From NCBI GenBank assembly GCA_964393825.1, contig CAYMUY010000006.1:48715-112714 (forward strand): a DNA stretch of 64,000 bases, given 5' to 3'. The translations under genes and the position numbers were made by a program. The notes below the pieces were generated by a model. That model made no database searches. It worked only from the letters and a program-made list of their open reading frames with translations, and was not told the DNA's origin. Each line of letters begins with the position of its first letter. Positions within the stretch are counted from its first letter, which is position 1. This document shows, one piece after another, positions 42,745 to 50,922 of this stretch. Source of the DNA: PFJX01 sp964393825 (GTDB taxonomy: Bacteria > Pseudomonadota > Gammaproteobacteria > Burkholderiales > Thiobacillaceae).

Positions 42745-44010
42745 ATGTCTGGAACACCCGCCCCCGACCCGGCCCCTCCGGCGACCGGCAGGCGCCGCGA
42801 CGTGCATCCCCTGCGCGCCCTGCGATCGCGCGATTTCCGCATCTACTTTGCCGGCCAGCTGGTGTCGGTCGCCGGCACCTGGATGCAGCAGATCGCCATG
42901 GGCTGGCTGGCCTATCGCCTCACCGACTCCGCCCTGGTCCTTGGCCTGCTCGGCTTCGCCAGCCAGGTGCCGATCCTGCTGTTCGGCGCCTTTGGCGGCG
43001 TCTGGTCGGACCGTGTCGACCGCCGCCGCCTGATGCAATGGACCCAGTCCCTGGCGATGCTCCAGGCGCTGCTGCTCGCCCTGCTCACCTGGCAGGGCTG
43101 GATCACGCCGGCGCTGCTGCTCGGGCTGGCCTTCCTGATGGGCTGCATCAACGCCATGGACATGCCGGTGCGGCAATCGCTGGTGGCGCAACTGGTGGAA
43201 GACCGGGCGCAGCTGGCCAATGCCATCGCCCTCAACTCCTTCGTGATGAACTCCACCCGCTTCGTCGCCCCCGCCATCGCCGGCCTCATCATCGCGGCGG
43301 CCGGCGAAGCGGTCTGTTTCCTGATCAACGCCCTGTCCTTTCTGGCCGTGCTGCTCGCCCTGCGCGCGCTGCGGGTGGCGCCCAGCGGCGACCGCTCCCA
43401 GCCTGCCCTGCGCGCCCTCGGCGAGGGCCTGCGCTACACCTTCGGGCATCGCGACATCCGGCTGTTCCTGCTGCTGGTGGCCGCCATCAGTTTCCTGGTC
43501 ACGCCGTACGTGGTGATGATGCCGCTCTATGCCCGGACGATCTTCGACGGCGACGCCCGCACCCTCGGCCTGCTGGTCAGCAGCGCCGGCGCCGGCTCGC
43601 TGACCGCGAGCCTGTTCCTCGCCTCGCGCGCCAGCGTCGACGGCCTCGCCCGCCGCGTCTCCCTGGCCGCCACGCTGGCCGGCGCCGCCCTCGCCCTGTT
43701 CGCCCTCAACAGCCAGCACGCCCTCGCCTATCCCATCCTGATGGCGCTGGGCTTCGCCGTCGTCCTCATCGTCGCCGGCAGCAACACCCTGTTGCAGACC
43801 TGGGTGCGCGACGACATGCGCGGCCGCGTCATGGCCACCTTCTCCATGGCCTTCCTCGGCATCGCCCCGCTCGGCAGCCTGGCGGTGGGCGCACTCGCCA
43901 ACGCCGTCGGCGTCCGTCCCGCCCTGTTCTGCTGCGGCATTCTGGCGCTGGGTGTCGGGCTGATTCACAACCGGCGCACCCGGGCGAAGCCGCGGGAGGG
44001 CTCGCCATAG
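42745..44010 (+). CDS. MFS exporter (EntS/TMS-like)
   Basis: 421-residue major facilitator protein with about twelve helices. Motifs FRIYFAGQLVSVAGTWMQQIAMGWL at residues 31-55 and RLMQW after helix 2 mark the MFS_3 group that includes the enterobactin exporter EntS. The basic N-terminal tail (1-30) is cytoplasmic. Substrate unknown, and no siderophore genes are near. It starts 35 bases after ycaO. Confidence 0.88.
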   Translation: MSGTPAPDPAPPATGRRRDVHPLRALRSRDFRIYFAGQLVSVAGTWMQQIAMGWLAYRLTDSALVLGLLGFASQVPILLFGAFGGVWSDRVDRRRLMQWTQSLAMLQALLLALLTWQGWITPALLLGLAFLMGCINAMDMPVRQSLVAQLVEDRAQLANAIALNSFVMNSTRFVAPAIAGLIIAAAGEAVCFLINALSFLAVLLALRALRVAPSGDRSQPALRALGEGLRYTFGHRDIRLFLLLVAAISFLVTPYVVMMPLYARTIFDGDARTLGLLVSSAGAGSLTASLFLASRASVDGLARRVSLAATLAGAALALFALNSQHALAYPILMALGFAVVLIVAGSNTLLQTWVRDDMRGRVMATFSMAFLGIAPLGSLAVGALANAVGVRPALFCCGILALGVGLIHNRRTRAKPREGSP

Positions 44011-44014
44011 GCCA

Positions 44015-44038
44015 GGCGCTCCAGTTCAGGGGAGCGCC
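44015..44038. terminator. GC-rich hairpin after the MFS gene
   Basis: Perfect 8-bp stem GGCGCTCC/GGAGCGCC (44015-44022 with 44031-44038), 8-base loop, five bases after the stop. No T-run, so termination would be weak or Rho-assisted. The rest of the gap to 44143 shows nothing else. Confidence 0.45.
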
Positions 44039-44143
44039 AGCAGGGAGGGGGGTGCCAGACACCGTCTTCACCGTACAAGCGACTCGGGTACTTGGGGATT
44101 CAGCACCTCTCCCACGCCCGGCTCCGGTCACCCCCATACAGCA

Positions 44144-45271
44144 TCAATGCTTGTGCATCTGGGCGCAAAGAATGCCGGGATCCTTCTGGCCGCTGTCCGC
44201 CATGACCTCCAGGTTTTGCAACACCTGGGCGCTGGCGGCTTCCATCCTGCCCAGTTCCGCCAGACCCGCCTGCTGGTTGCCGGCGTGGAAATGCCGCACG
44301 GCGCTGACGCCATGCTGGTGCACCGCCACATGCGGCGATTCGACGCCCTGATAGCCGGGCAGCCTGGAGAAGCAGTTCTTGCCATCGCCTTCGTAGTACC
44401 ACTTGCCGAGGCGACAACTGGTGTGGCTGGCGAATTCGCTCTCGGTCTTGTTCGAGAGCCCGAGGAACACCTTGTAGATTTCCATCTTGAACACCAGGTG
44501 GTCCACCTTGGCGGTTTCCACGAAGCTCCTGAGGGCGCTGGCGGCGATGGTGCCAATCATCTGGTCCGAGGTGTCCATCAACGCCTTCATGCCGAGATAG
44601 GCCAGTTGCCCATCCTGCTGAAACAGCCGGGTGTTTTCCGGATCGACCTGCACCTGGTTGCGCACCAGGGTCGCCTCGTTTTGCACCGTCTGCACCAGGC
44701 CGGAGATTTCGTCGGTGGCGCCGCGCGTGCGGTCGGCCAGTTTTCGTACCTCGTCGGCCACGACCGCGAAACCGCGACCGAATTCGCCGGCCCGGGCGGC
44801 CTCGATGGCGGCATTGAGGGCGAGCAGGTTGGTCTGCTCGGCGATGCCCTGGATCAGCTTGACGATGCCGCCAATCTCGCCGGTCCGGTCATGCAGCTTG
44901 CCCACCTGCTCCGAAGTGGCGTTCAGGCGCTGCGTGAAGCCGTCCAGACTGCCGGCCATGCGTTCGATGATGCCGAGGTTGTCGCCCACCGAGGTGCAGG
45001 CCGAAACGACATGCTCGGTTTCCTGGCGCATGGCCTGGGCCAGCGCCGCCAGGGAGGTCTGCGACTCCTTGAGCGAATCGCTGAAGCTGCCGATGAGGGG
45101 CGTCATCCCGGTCAGAAGGTTGCTTTTCTCATCCTGCTGCTTTTCTGCCCGGGCAGCGATGACCGCCGCTTCCGCCCGCTTCACCTCTTCCCGCAGCGTT
45201 TCTTTTTCCGCTTGCAGGCTCAACACGCGCTGTTGCAATTGCTCGAACTTTTGTCCCGATACGAACAACAT
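44144..45271 (-). CDS. Soluble chemoreceptor with CZB zinc-binding domain
   Basis: 375-residue methyl-accepting chemotaxis-type protein without transmembrane segments. An N-terminal coiled coil (1-50) leads to the signalling tip (NLLALNAAIEAARAGEFGRG, then FAVVADEVRKLADRT). After a short return helix comes a C-terminal CZB domain (about 258-340) with VDHLVFKMEIYKVFLG, CRLGKWYY and PHVAVHQHG, whose His/Cys residues bind zinc. CZB proteins sense zinc or oxidants and sometimes act on c-di-GMP pathways. The start was fixed by a strong AGGAGGTGA nine bases before the ATG; a TTG upstream is too close to it. Confidence 0.92.
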   Translation of the reverse strand: MLFVSGQKFEQLQQRVLSLQAEKETLREEVKRAEAAVIAARAEKQQDEKSNLLTGMTPLIGSFSDSLKESQTSLAALAQAMRQETEHVVSACTSVGDNLGIIERMAGSLDGFTQRLNATSEQVGKLHDRTGEIGGIVKLIQGIAEQTNLLALNAAIEAARAGEFGRGFAVVADEVRKLADRTRGATDEISGLVQTVQNEATLVRNQVQVDPENTRLFQQDGQLAYLGMKALMDTSDQMIGTIAASALRSFVETAKVDHLVFKMEIYKVFLGLSNKTESEFASHTSCRLGKWYYEGDGKNCFSRLPGYQGVESPHVAVHQHGVSAVRHFHAGNQQAGLAELGRMEAASAQVLQNLEVMADSGQKDPGILCAQMHKH

Positions 45272-45652
45272 GGCCAATCACCTCCTGAAGGCAGCGGATG
45301 GCGTTCTATCGGTAGCGACAGGAATAACTTGACCCTTCAATAGGGAATATAACCAAAGGAGTGCGCCGGATATGAATTGATCAGTTCATTCAGTTCAGGC
45401 GGGTTCGGCCTGAACATCACTGTCGCCGGCGATCGCGCCACGCGGGAGGTTCGCCAAAATGCAGGCATTCGGAATGATGACCGCTGACACGCCCCTGCCT
45501 TGTGTGAGGCTGTGTGAACAAACCATTGATTCATAAGCACGATGATCTTCCCCAAAAGTAAGCGGGCAGGCACAATCACGGCGCCGTCAGATCCTCCCTC
45601 CGGAGGACACATCTGAACCATCCATGTCTTCACCCCCGTCCAGGAGTTGAGA
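45272..45652. other. 381-base divergent intergenic region
   Basis: Lies between the CZB chemoreceptor and a secreted protein. It holds an 8-bp hairpin GTTCAGGC/GCCTGAAC (45393-45400 with 45408-45415) and a 6-bp hairpin TCCTCC/GGAGGA (45592-45607) close to the downstream gene. TTGACC at 45331 has no well-placed -10. No ORF, tRNA or riboswitch is recognisable; composition is less GC-rich than the genes, as for a regulatory region. Confidence 0.5.
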
Positions 45653-46810
45653 ATGAAGCCCATCCTGCGTTTGCTGTTGCTTTGCGGCCTGACCACATTG
45701 ACCTGTTCCGCACAGGCCCTGGACCTCTGGGGTTCCATGAAAGGGCTGGTCGGCATCGACAAACCCGCGGCCAAGACACAGGAATCCACCACATCGCTGC
45801 CGGCGGATGGCATGCCCACCGCGCCGCTGTCCCCCACCGCGCTCGATGCGGCACCCGCCGTGGTGGACCTGGACCCGGCGACCTTCGCGGAGAAACGCAT
45901 GTGGCCGCGCGATGACCTGGCCGCGATGAACAAGGTGGTGGTGGGGGGATTTCGCGTCGCCTTCGTCGTCAAGGCGGTCGCTTCCGACAGCGTTCGCGCC
46001 TCCTACCTGCCCGGCGGCATCCACAAGTCCGGTGTGAACTCCAAGATCGAACTGACCCTTGCCGGTGTCGACCTGCCACGCATGCAGGCCCTGGTCGACC
46101 GCGCCTATCGCGACTTCCTGGTGCAACTGGAACGCAAGGGGATCAGCCTCCTGCCCTACTCGGCCTTTGCCGCGCATCCCTCTTTCGCCGAAATCAGCGC
46201 CGCCAGGCAGGAGGACGGCAAGCCCTATACCGTGGAGCACGAGGGTCGCACCTATATCGTGCTGGCGCCCACCGGCATGAAGTTGTGGTTCGACCAGGCC
46301 GAACCGCTCGGCGACCAGGGCGCGTTCGGCTGGACCAACGGCCGCCGCGCCGCCGACTTCGGATTCGACAACAAGGCGCTGATCCTGAACCCGCTCATGG
46401 TGGTGGACTTCGCGGAAACCGCCAGCGGCCGCAACAAGGGCTTGTTCGGCGTGCGTGACGAAAGTGATGTGGAAGCCCGTGCGGGGATGTCGCTGAGCAA
46501 GAACCTGAGCGTGCTACAGGTCCGCGGCCGCGTCGCGCCGATCTCCTCCGCAATCATGGGAGGCACGATGGCACTGAAGGAGCAGGTCATGTTCTCCGGC
46601 CGTTTCGGCCAACTCAGCATGGGCGAAGTCGATAGCAACCGGGGCCTGGTCGTCGGCCTGGCGCTGATGGGACTCTCCGGCGGCCCGGTTCGCACCAACC
46701 AGAAAGGGGTGATGCTGGCCGATGCCGGGCGTTACGAGGAATACGCCGGCAACCTGTTGTTCAGCGGCAACCGCCTGTTCGCCCGGGTCATGGGCGATCT
46801 CTACAACTGA
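45653..46810 (+). CDS. Secreted protein of unknown function
   Basis: 385 residues, family not recognised. Signal peptide 1-23 (ends AQALDLWG), then a Thr/Pro/Ala-rich spacer (40-75), then a mixed alpha/beta body with notable stretches MNKVVVGGFRVAFVVKA (90-106), FDQAEPLGDQGAFGWTNG and LILNPLMVVDFAETASGRN. No lipobox, CxxC or catalytic motif is obvious. AGGAG six bases before the ATG at 45653 sets the start. It stands alone, with its own 381-base upstream region, and converges on the phosphofructokinase gene. Confidence 0.8.
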   Translation: MKPILRLLLLCGLTTLTCSAQALDLWGSMKGLVGIDKPAAKTQESTTSLPADGMPTAPLSPTALDAAPAVVDLDPATFAEKRMWPRDDLAAMNKVVVGGFRVAFVVKAVASDSVRASYLPGGIHKSGVNSKIELTLAGVDLPRMQALVDRAYRDFLVQLERKGISLLPYSAFAAHPSFAEISAARQEDGKPYTVEHEGRTYIVLAPTGMKLWFDQAEPLGDQGAFGWTNGRRAADFGFDNKALILNPLMVVDFAETASGRNKGLFGVRDESDVEARAGMSLSKNLSVLQVRGRVAPISSAIMGGTMALKEQVMFSGRFGQLSMGEVDSNRGLVVGLALMGLSGGPVRTNQKGVMLADAGRYEEYAGNLLFSGNRLFARVMGDLYN

Positions 46811-46829
46811 CCGGCGGGGGCCGGTCAGT
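46806..46829. terminator. Hairpin between convergent genes
   Basis: Perfect 10-bp stem ACTGACCGGC/GCCGGTCAGT (46806-46815 with 46820-46829) with a GGGG loop, overlapping the stop of the secreted protein and the last codons of the phosphofructokinase gene. No T-run on either side. Confidence 0.55.
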
Positions 46830-47925
46830 CCCCGAAACTCGTCTCCACCCCGCGTGCGCTCAGCACCCAGGAGTGGTCCGGCGGTACGGTCTTGACCTGG
46901 CCCGCGACGTCTTCCAGACGCACCGGCACGCTCATTTCGCCGCGCGCGGCGAGCATGTAGCCATACTGGCGCTGCTGAATCAGGTCGGCGGCGGCGGTGC
47001 CCAGGCGGGTGGCGAGCAGGCGGTCGGCGGCTGAGGGGGTGCCGCCGCGCTGCAGGTGCCCGAGGATGGTGACCCGCGCTTCGAGGCCGGTGAGTTTTTC
47101 CAATTGATGCGCCAGGCGCAGGGTGCGTTCGGCGTAGACCAGCTCGGGTTCCGTGACGGGTTCCTTCGCCTTCTTGTCCTTTTTCTTCGCGGCAAGCACC
47201 TGGTTTTCCGCGGCTTCCTGGCGGGAGATTGCGCCTTCCGCGACCGCGACGATGGAAAACGGCTTGCCCTTGCGCTTGCGCGCCTTGATGGCCTCGGCCA
47301 CCACGTCGACATCGTAGGGAATTTCCGGAATCAGGATCACGTCGGCACCGCCGGCGATGCCGGCGCCCAGGGCCAGCCAGCCAGCGCGGTGGCCCATGAT
47401 CTCGACCACGATGATGCGGTGATGGCTGTGCGCGGTGCTGTGCAGGCGGTCGATGGCGTCGGTGGCAATCCCCAGGGCGGTATCGAAGCCAAAAGTGGTA
47501 TCGGTCAGCGCCACGTCGTTGTCGATGGTCTTCGGCAGGGTCACGATGTTGAGGCCGGCCTGCATCAGCCGCAGCGCGTTCTTCTGGGTGCCGCCGCCGC
47601 CCAGGCAGACCAGGCAGTCGAGGCCGTTGGCGCGGTAGTTGGCGACAATGGTCTCGGTCATGTCCTGCACCTTGCCGTGCACCGGCATCTTGTGCGGTTT
47701 GTCGCGGCTGGTGCCGAGGATGGTGCCCCCCTGGGTAAGGATGCCGGAAAGCGCCTTGCCTTCCAGATCCATGGTGCGGTTTTCCATGAGGCCGCGGAAA
47801 CCGTCGCGAAAACCGATGATGTGCATGCCATGGCGCGAGACACAGGCCTTGCCGACGCCGCGGATCGCCGCGTTGAGGCCGGGCGTGTCGCCGCCGGAGG
47901 TGAGAATACCGATGTTCTGGGTCAT
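46825..47925 (-). CDS. 6-phosphofructokinase, phosphoryl donor uncertain (ATP or PPi)
   Basis: 366-residue PfkA-superfamily enzyme phosphorylating fructose-6-phosphate. N-terminal SGGDTPGLNAAIRG (10-23), donor-site loop LGGGGT (108-113), catalytic PKTIDND (131-137, D135), substrate residues MGHRAGWLAL. E. coli ATP enzymes read GGDGS and PGTIDND; PPi enzymes read GGDD(S/T) and PKTIDND. Here the lysine (K132) is PPi-like or mixed-type, while the donor loop has neither aspartate. A Lys-rich insert (AAKKKDKKAKEP, about 285-296) is unusual. Start MTQNIG at 47925; an in-frame ATG at 47967 is possible. Confidence 0.88.
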   Translation of the reverse strand: MTQNIGILTSGGDTPGLNAAIRGVGKACVSRHGMHIIGFRDGFRGLMENRTMDLEGKALSGILTQGGTILGTSRDKPHKMPVHGKVQDMTETIVANYRANGLDCLVCLGGGGTQKNALRLMQAGLNIVTLPKTIDNDVALTDTTFGFDTALGIATDAIDRLHSTAHSHHRIIVVEIMGHRAGWLALGAGIAGGADVILIPEIPYDVDVVAEAIKARKRKGKPFSIVAVAEGAISRQEAAENQVLAAKKKDKKAKEPVTEPELVYAERTLRLAHQLEKLTGLEARVTILGHLQRGGTPSAADRLLATRLGTAAADLIQQRQYGYMLAARGEMSVPVRLEDVAGQVKTVPPDHSWVLSARGVETSFGD

Positions 47926-48002
47926 GGTCGTCGTCGCTATGGGATGGAGAAGTCGGCGAATTGTCATGCGCTTGCGATGACAAGGCCAGCGCCCGGACTG
48001 AC

Positions 48003-48497
48003 TTACATCATTTCCACCACCCAGCGGGTGACCGTCGCGGTGGCTCGCGCACACTGCTCACCGCGCGCCTGGTCGAAGGCCTTGTATTCCTCGGGGTTCC
48101 ACATGTCGTAGGTCTTGCCGGTGAAGCGATGCTGCAGTTCCTGGCAGGTGACGCCGCCGAATTCGGCGCGGAAGCGCGCCACCATCTCCTGGCCTTTCCT
48201 GAAGTTGTTGATGAAGCGGCCGCGGTCCAGCTTGTCGCGGTCACGCCCGCGTTTCGACGACAGCGCCAGCAGACCGCCGGTCAACGCGCCGCAAGCCCCC
48301 ACCCCGGACAGGCCGCCGCCGCCCGAGAGGCCATGACTGGCCTTGATCACGCTGTCATCGATCATGCCCACGGTTTCCTGCACCGCCGCCAGCACGCATT
48401 GCGGACAACAGCCGTAATCCAGCTCGTATCTGAGTGCCTTGTCGTAGGCTTGCTGCGCGAGCGTGGTCTTGTCTGGCGAAGGGTGATAGGCGGTCAT
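48003..48497 (-). CDS. C_GCAxxG_C_C family redox protein
   Basis: 164-residue protein with the diagnostic GACGALTGG (67-75) and further conserved cysteines C30/C31/C34, C118 and C149, as in the C_GCAxxG_C_C family of probable redox or metal-binding proteins. No signal peptide. Function is not established for the family. The upstream gap holds a palindrome that may be its operator. Not co-directional with close neighbours except the phosphofructokinase gene 77 bases downstream. Confidence 0.88.
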   Translation of the reverse strand: MTAYHPSPDKTTLAQQAYDKALRYELDYGCCPQCVLAAVQETVGMIDDSVIKASHGLSGGGGLSGVGACGALTGGLLALSSKRGRDRDKLDRGRFINNFRKGQEMVARFRAEFGGVTCQELQHRFTGKTYDMWNPEEYKAFDQARGEQCARATATVTRWVVEMM

Positions 48498-48512
48498 GTC
48501 TGGCTCCGGTAA

Positions 48513-48528
48513 ATTAGCAATCGCTAAT
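48513..48528. promoter_or_regulatory. Operator-like palindrome upstream of the C_GCAxxG_C_C gene
   Basis: ATTAGC and GCTAAT arms (48513-48518 and 48523-48528) around four bases, 16 bases before the start of the divergent gene at 48497. The AT-rich dyad resembles sites of ArsR-type winged-helix repressors in shape; no such regulator is encoded in the window. Confidence 0.45.
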
Positions 48529-48598
48529 GTATAGCATCAACGCCCACGCGTCTCGCCCGGCTTATCATCGCCCGACCACACCGACATGGAATTGCCGA

Positions 48599-48886
48599 AT
48601 GAAGACCCTGCATATCGACGCCGATGAACTCGGCCTCAACTTCGACCAATCCCTGGCCCTGGCCAACCAGACCGCCGAGCACCTGCTGCGCAAGCAGGGC
48701 GGCGCCATGCTGCTCTCGTTCTGGGATGACGAACGCGGCCTGGAGTCGCCGCATGGCGTCTCCGAGTGTCATTTCCAGTGCCCGATCCCGGGCTGGCAGG
48801 ATTACGCCAGCAATCGCGGCGGCACCCTCATGGTCAACTTCGGCCGCGGCCGCTTCGTGTTCTGCTACCGGCCGAACGATCTCTGA
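48599..48886 (+). CDS. Small conserved protein, AF1514/DUF5619-like
   Basis: 95 residues, no signal peptide. The pattern LNFDQSLALANQTAEHLL, then MLLSFWDDERGLESPHGVSECH and PGWQDYASNRGGTLMVNFGRG looks like the AF1514/DUF5619 small-protein family; I am moderately sure. Function unknown. The start at 48599 was chosen as the first ATG giving MKTLHIDADELG. Converges on a TPR gene 19 bases away. Confidence 0.75.
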   Translation: MKTLHIDADELGLNFDQSLALANQTAEHLLRKQGGAMLLSFWDDERGLESPHGVSECHFQCPIPGWQDYASNRGGTLMVNFGRGRFVFCYRPNDL

Positions 48887-48905
48887 GCGGACACGCCACG
48901 AACCG

Positions 48906-49520
48906 TCAGGGCAATTCCAGCAGGATGGCGAACATGCGCTCGCGTTCCGCATCGCTCAGGCCGCGAAGGATGCGAATCGCGTCCTGTGCGACCCGTGGGT
49001 CGCGACTGAGCGAATAGTCGATCGCCAGCCGTCGCCAGGCCTCGGCCAGTGCCGGGTGGGTCGCGTTCAACCGCTGCAGGGCCTGAGCGACACCGGTCGG
49101 CCCCTTCAGGTCATAGAAGGTCAGGCCGAGGTTATGCCAGGCGGGGATGTAGTCTGGACGGCTGCGGACCGCCGCGTGATAGGCGTCCATGGCGGCGCGA
49201 TGCCGCTGACCGGCGCGGTGGAGGTTGCCCAGGTTGTTGAGGGCGTACCAGTCGCCGGGGTCGAGGCGCAGGTTCTGGCGATAAGCCTCGATGGCGGCGG
49301 GCGCCTGCCCGAGCTGAGTCAGTGCACGACCGAGCACGAACCAGGCCAGGGCATTGTCCGCTTCCGCCTGGGTCCATTGCCGCCCCAGGGCCAGCAACCC
49401 CGGCCAATCCCGGTTTTTTTCCAGGCGCTGTGCCTGCTCGAACCACGCCTCCGCCGCCAGGGCCGGCGGCGACAGGCCCTGCAGTGCCAGGAGCAGCATC
49501 AGCAGGTGCAGCGGTTTCAA
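48906..49520 (-). CDS. Periplasmic TPR protein
   Basis: 204 residues with a signal peptide (1-22) and about four tetratricopeptide repeats (NALAWFVLGRALTQLGQAP, WYALNNLGNLHRAGQ, IPAWHNLGLTFYDL). A short exported scaffold protein with unknown partners. It lies 33 bases downstream of the HAD gene on the same strand. Confidence 0.85.
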   Translation of the reverse strand: MKPLHLLMLLLALQGLSPPALAAEAWFEQAQRLEKNRDWPGLLALGRQWTQAEADNALAWFVLGRALTQLGQAPAAIEAYRQNLRLDPGDWYALNNLGNLHRAGQRHRAAMDAYHAAVRSRPDYIPAWHNLGLTFYDLKGPTGVAQALQRLNATHPALAEAWRRLAIDYSLSRDPRVAQDAIRILRGLSDAERERMFAILLELP

Positions 49521-49553
49521 GACAACGGCAGCAGCATCAGGCCGTAATCATCT

Positions 49554-50312
49554 TCAGCGGGCGTGCCAGTCGCGCAGGCGGGCCACGTCGACCACACCCT
49601 GTTCTCCCTGTCCGGCGGCGTCCAGTCTCTGGTAGGGCGCACCGGCTTCACCCAGGTCGCTCAGCACGGCCAGCGCGCCGGTGAAATCGTGATCACGGGT
49701 GTAGTCGTTGATGGTTACCACGGTCCTGAGACCGGCCCCGCGCGAGGAAAGGATGCCATTCTCGGAATCCTCGAACGCGAGGCATTCCTCGGGACCCAGG
49801 CCGAGCTGCTGGAGTGCCCAGACATAGATGTCCGGAGCCGGCTTCTTCGCCGGAACGATGTCGCCGGCGGCAATCACCGCGAACCAGTCGGCGCCATCGG
49901 CGGCGAGGCTGTGCCGCAGCAGGGCGGTGACATTCTCCGGCGTGGTGGTGGTGGCCACGCCGAGAATCAGGCCGGCGGCGCGCGCCTCGCGCAGCAGGCG
50001 CTCGACGCCGGGTCGCAGGGGAATGCCGCCTTGCGCCAGCAGTTCGGTGTAATGGCGGGTCTTGGCCTTGTGCAGTTCGGCCACCATCGCGTCGAAATCG
50101 GCGGGCTTGGTGTAATCGGGCCGGAACCGCTCGACGTAGTACTTCATCCGTTCCTTGCCGCCGGTGACCGCGAGCAACTCGCCGTAGAGCGGCACATCCC
50201 AGTTCCAGTCGAGGCCGAATTCACGAAACGCGGCGTTGAAGGCGGGGCGATGGCCATCGCGCTCGGTATCGGCCAGGGTTCCATCGACATCGAACAATAG
50301 TGCTTTGAGCAT
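49554..50312 (-). CDS. HAD-superfamily phosphatase, CbbY-like
   Basis: 252-residue cytoplasmic haloacid-dehalogenase-type phosphatase. Nucleophile motif DVDGT (8-12), second motif ATTTTPENV, Lys in PAKKPAPDIY and acidic FEDSENG complete the HAD set; the small helical cap between motifs I and II fits subfamily IA. CbbY in autotrophs dephosphorylates the Rubisco inhibitor xylulose-1,5-bisphosphate; no Calvin-cycle genes are visible here, so other sugar phosphates are possible. AAGGAA precedes ATG 50312. Confidence 0.87.
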   Translation of the reverse strand: MLKALLFDVDGTLADTERDGHRPAFNAAFREFGLDWNWDVPLYGELLAVTGGKERMKYYVERFRPDYTKPADFDAMVAELHKAKTRHYTELLAQGGIPLRPGVERLLREARAAGLILGVATTTTPENVTALLRHSLAADGADWFAVIAAGDIVPAKKPAPDIYVWALQQLGLGPEECLAFEDSENGILSSRGAGLRTVVTINDYTRDHDFTGALAVLSDLGEAGAPYQRLDAAGQGEQGVVDVARLRDWHAR

Positions 50313-50396
50313 GACAATTCCTTGAATCAACGGGTTTTAACAACTTGCTTGATGACGGTTACAATTTCAACTCTTTCGTAGCCCGAGAATTGCCGC

Positions 50397-50849
50397 ATGC
50401 AGACCGTCCCCTTGGTCTCCGAGTTCGACCAACGATTCAACGGCACGCTATACAGCCTGCTGTCCTGGAAGCAACTCTCCGATTTCTGGGAGCGCCTTGA
50501 CGCGGGGGCGGGCTGGTATCTCTATGCGCTTGGCGAAGCCCGCCCGGAAGCGCCCGCCGACGCGGAACATGTCCTGGCCTTCACCCAGGAGATCGATGCC
50601 CTGCTGCGCCGCGAGCACCACGAAGACTACTGCGGCATCGTCTACGCGGACGACCTGGACAACCCGAGCCTGATCAAGATCTACGATCCCAACCATCTGG
50701 GAACCTCCTGCGGTTCCAGCAAGCACCGCATCCTGCCAGGCTGGGTCATGTCGAAGATCCCGCCCAGCGATCTCACCCCCTCCCATCTCGTGCCGCAGAA
50801 CCGCAAGCGCTGGTGGCAAGGGTTCCGGGAACTGATCGGCGCGGATTGA
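50397..50849 (+). CDS. Conserved hypothetical protein
   Basis: 150 residues, no signal or membrane segment and no family I can name. Tryptophan-rich helices (SLLSWKQLSDFWERLDAGAG) lead to a region with YCGIVYADD and a late LGTSCGSSKHRILPGWVMSKIPP. The protein reads as soluble and well folded. It stands alone between the divergent HAD gene and the terminator shared with pnp. Confidence 0.8.
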   Translation: MQTVPLVSEFDQRFNGTLYSLLSWKQLSDFWERLDAGAGWYLYALGEARPEAPADAEHVLAFTQEIDALLRREHHEDYCGIVYADDLDNPSLIKIYDPNHLGTSCGSSKHRILPGWVMSKIPPSDLTPSHLVPQNRKRWWQGFRELIGAD

Positions 50850-50882
50850 CCCCTCCCGGAAGTCATCGAACAACATTCATAA

Positions 50883-50908
50883 AAAAAGCGGCCCACGGGC
50901 CGCTTTTT
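50883..50908. terminator. Bidirectional terminator of pnp and the hypothetical gene
   Basis: Twelve-bp stem AAAAAGCGGCCC/GGGCCGCTTTTT (50883-50894 with 50897-50908), AC between. T-runs on both strands. Confidence 0.92.
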
Positions 50909-50922
50909 CCTTGCTTGCCGGA

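Noticed and set aside
45393..45415. Hairpin GTTCAGGC/GCCTGAAC considered as a tRNA arm or attachment site
   Set aside because: No cloverleaf, no CCA-proximal acceptor stem and no integrase or direct repeat nearby.
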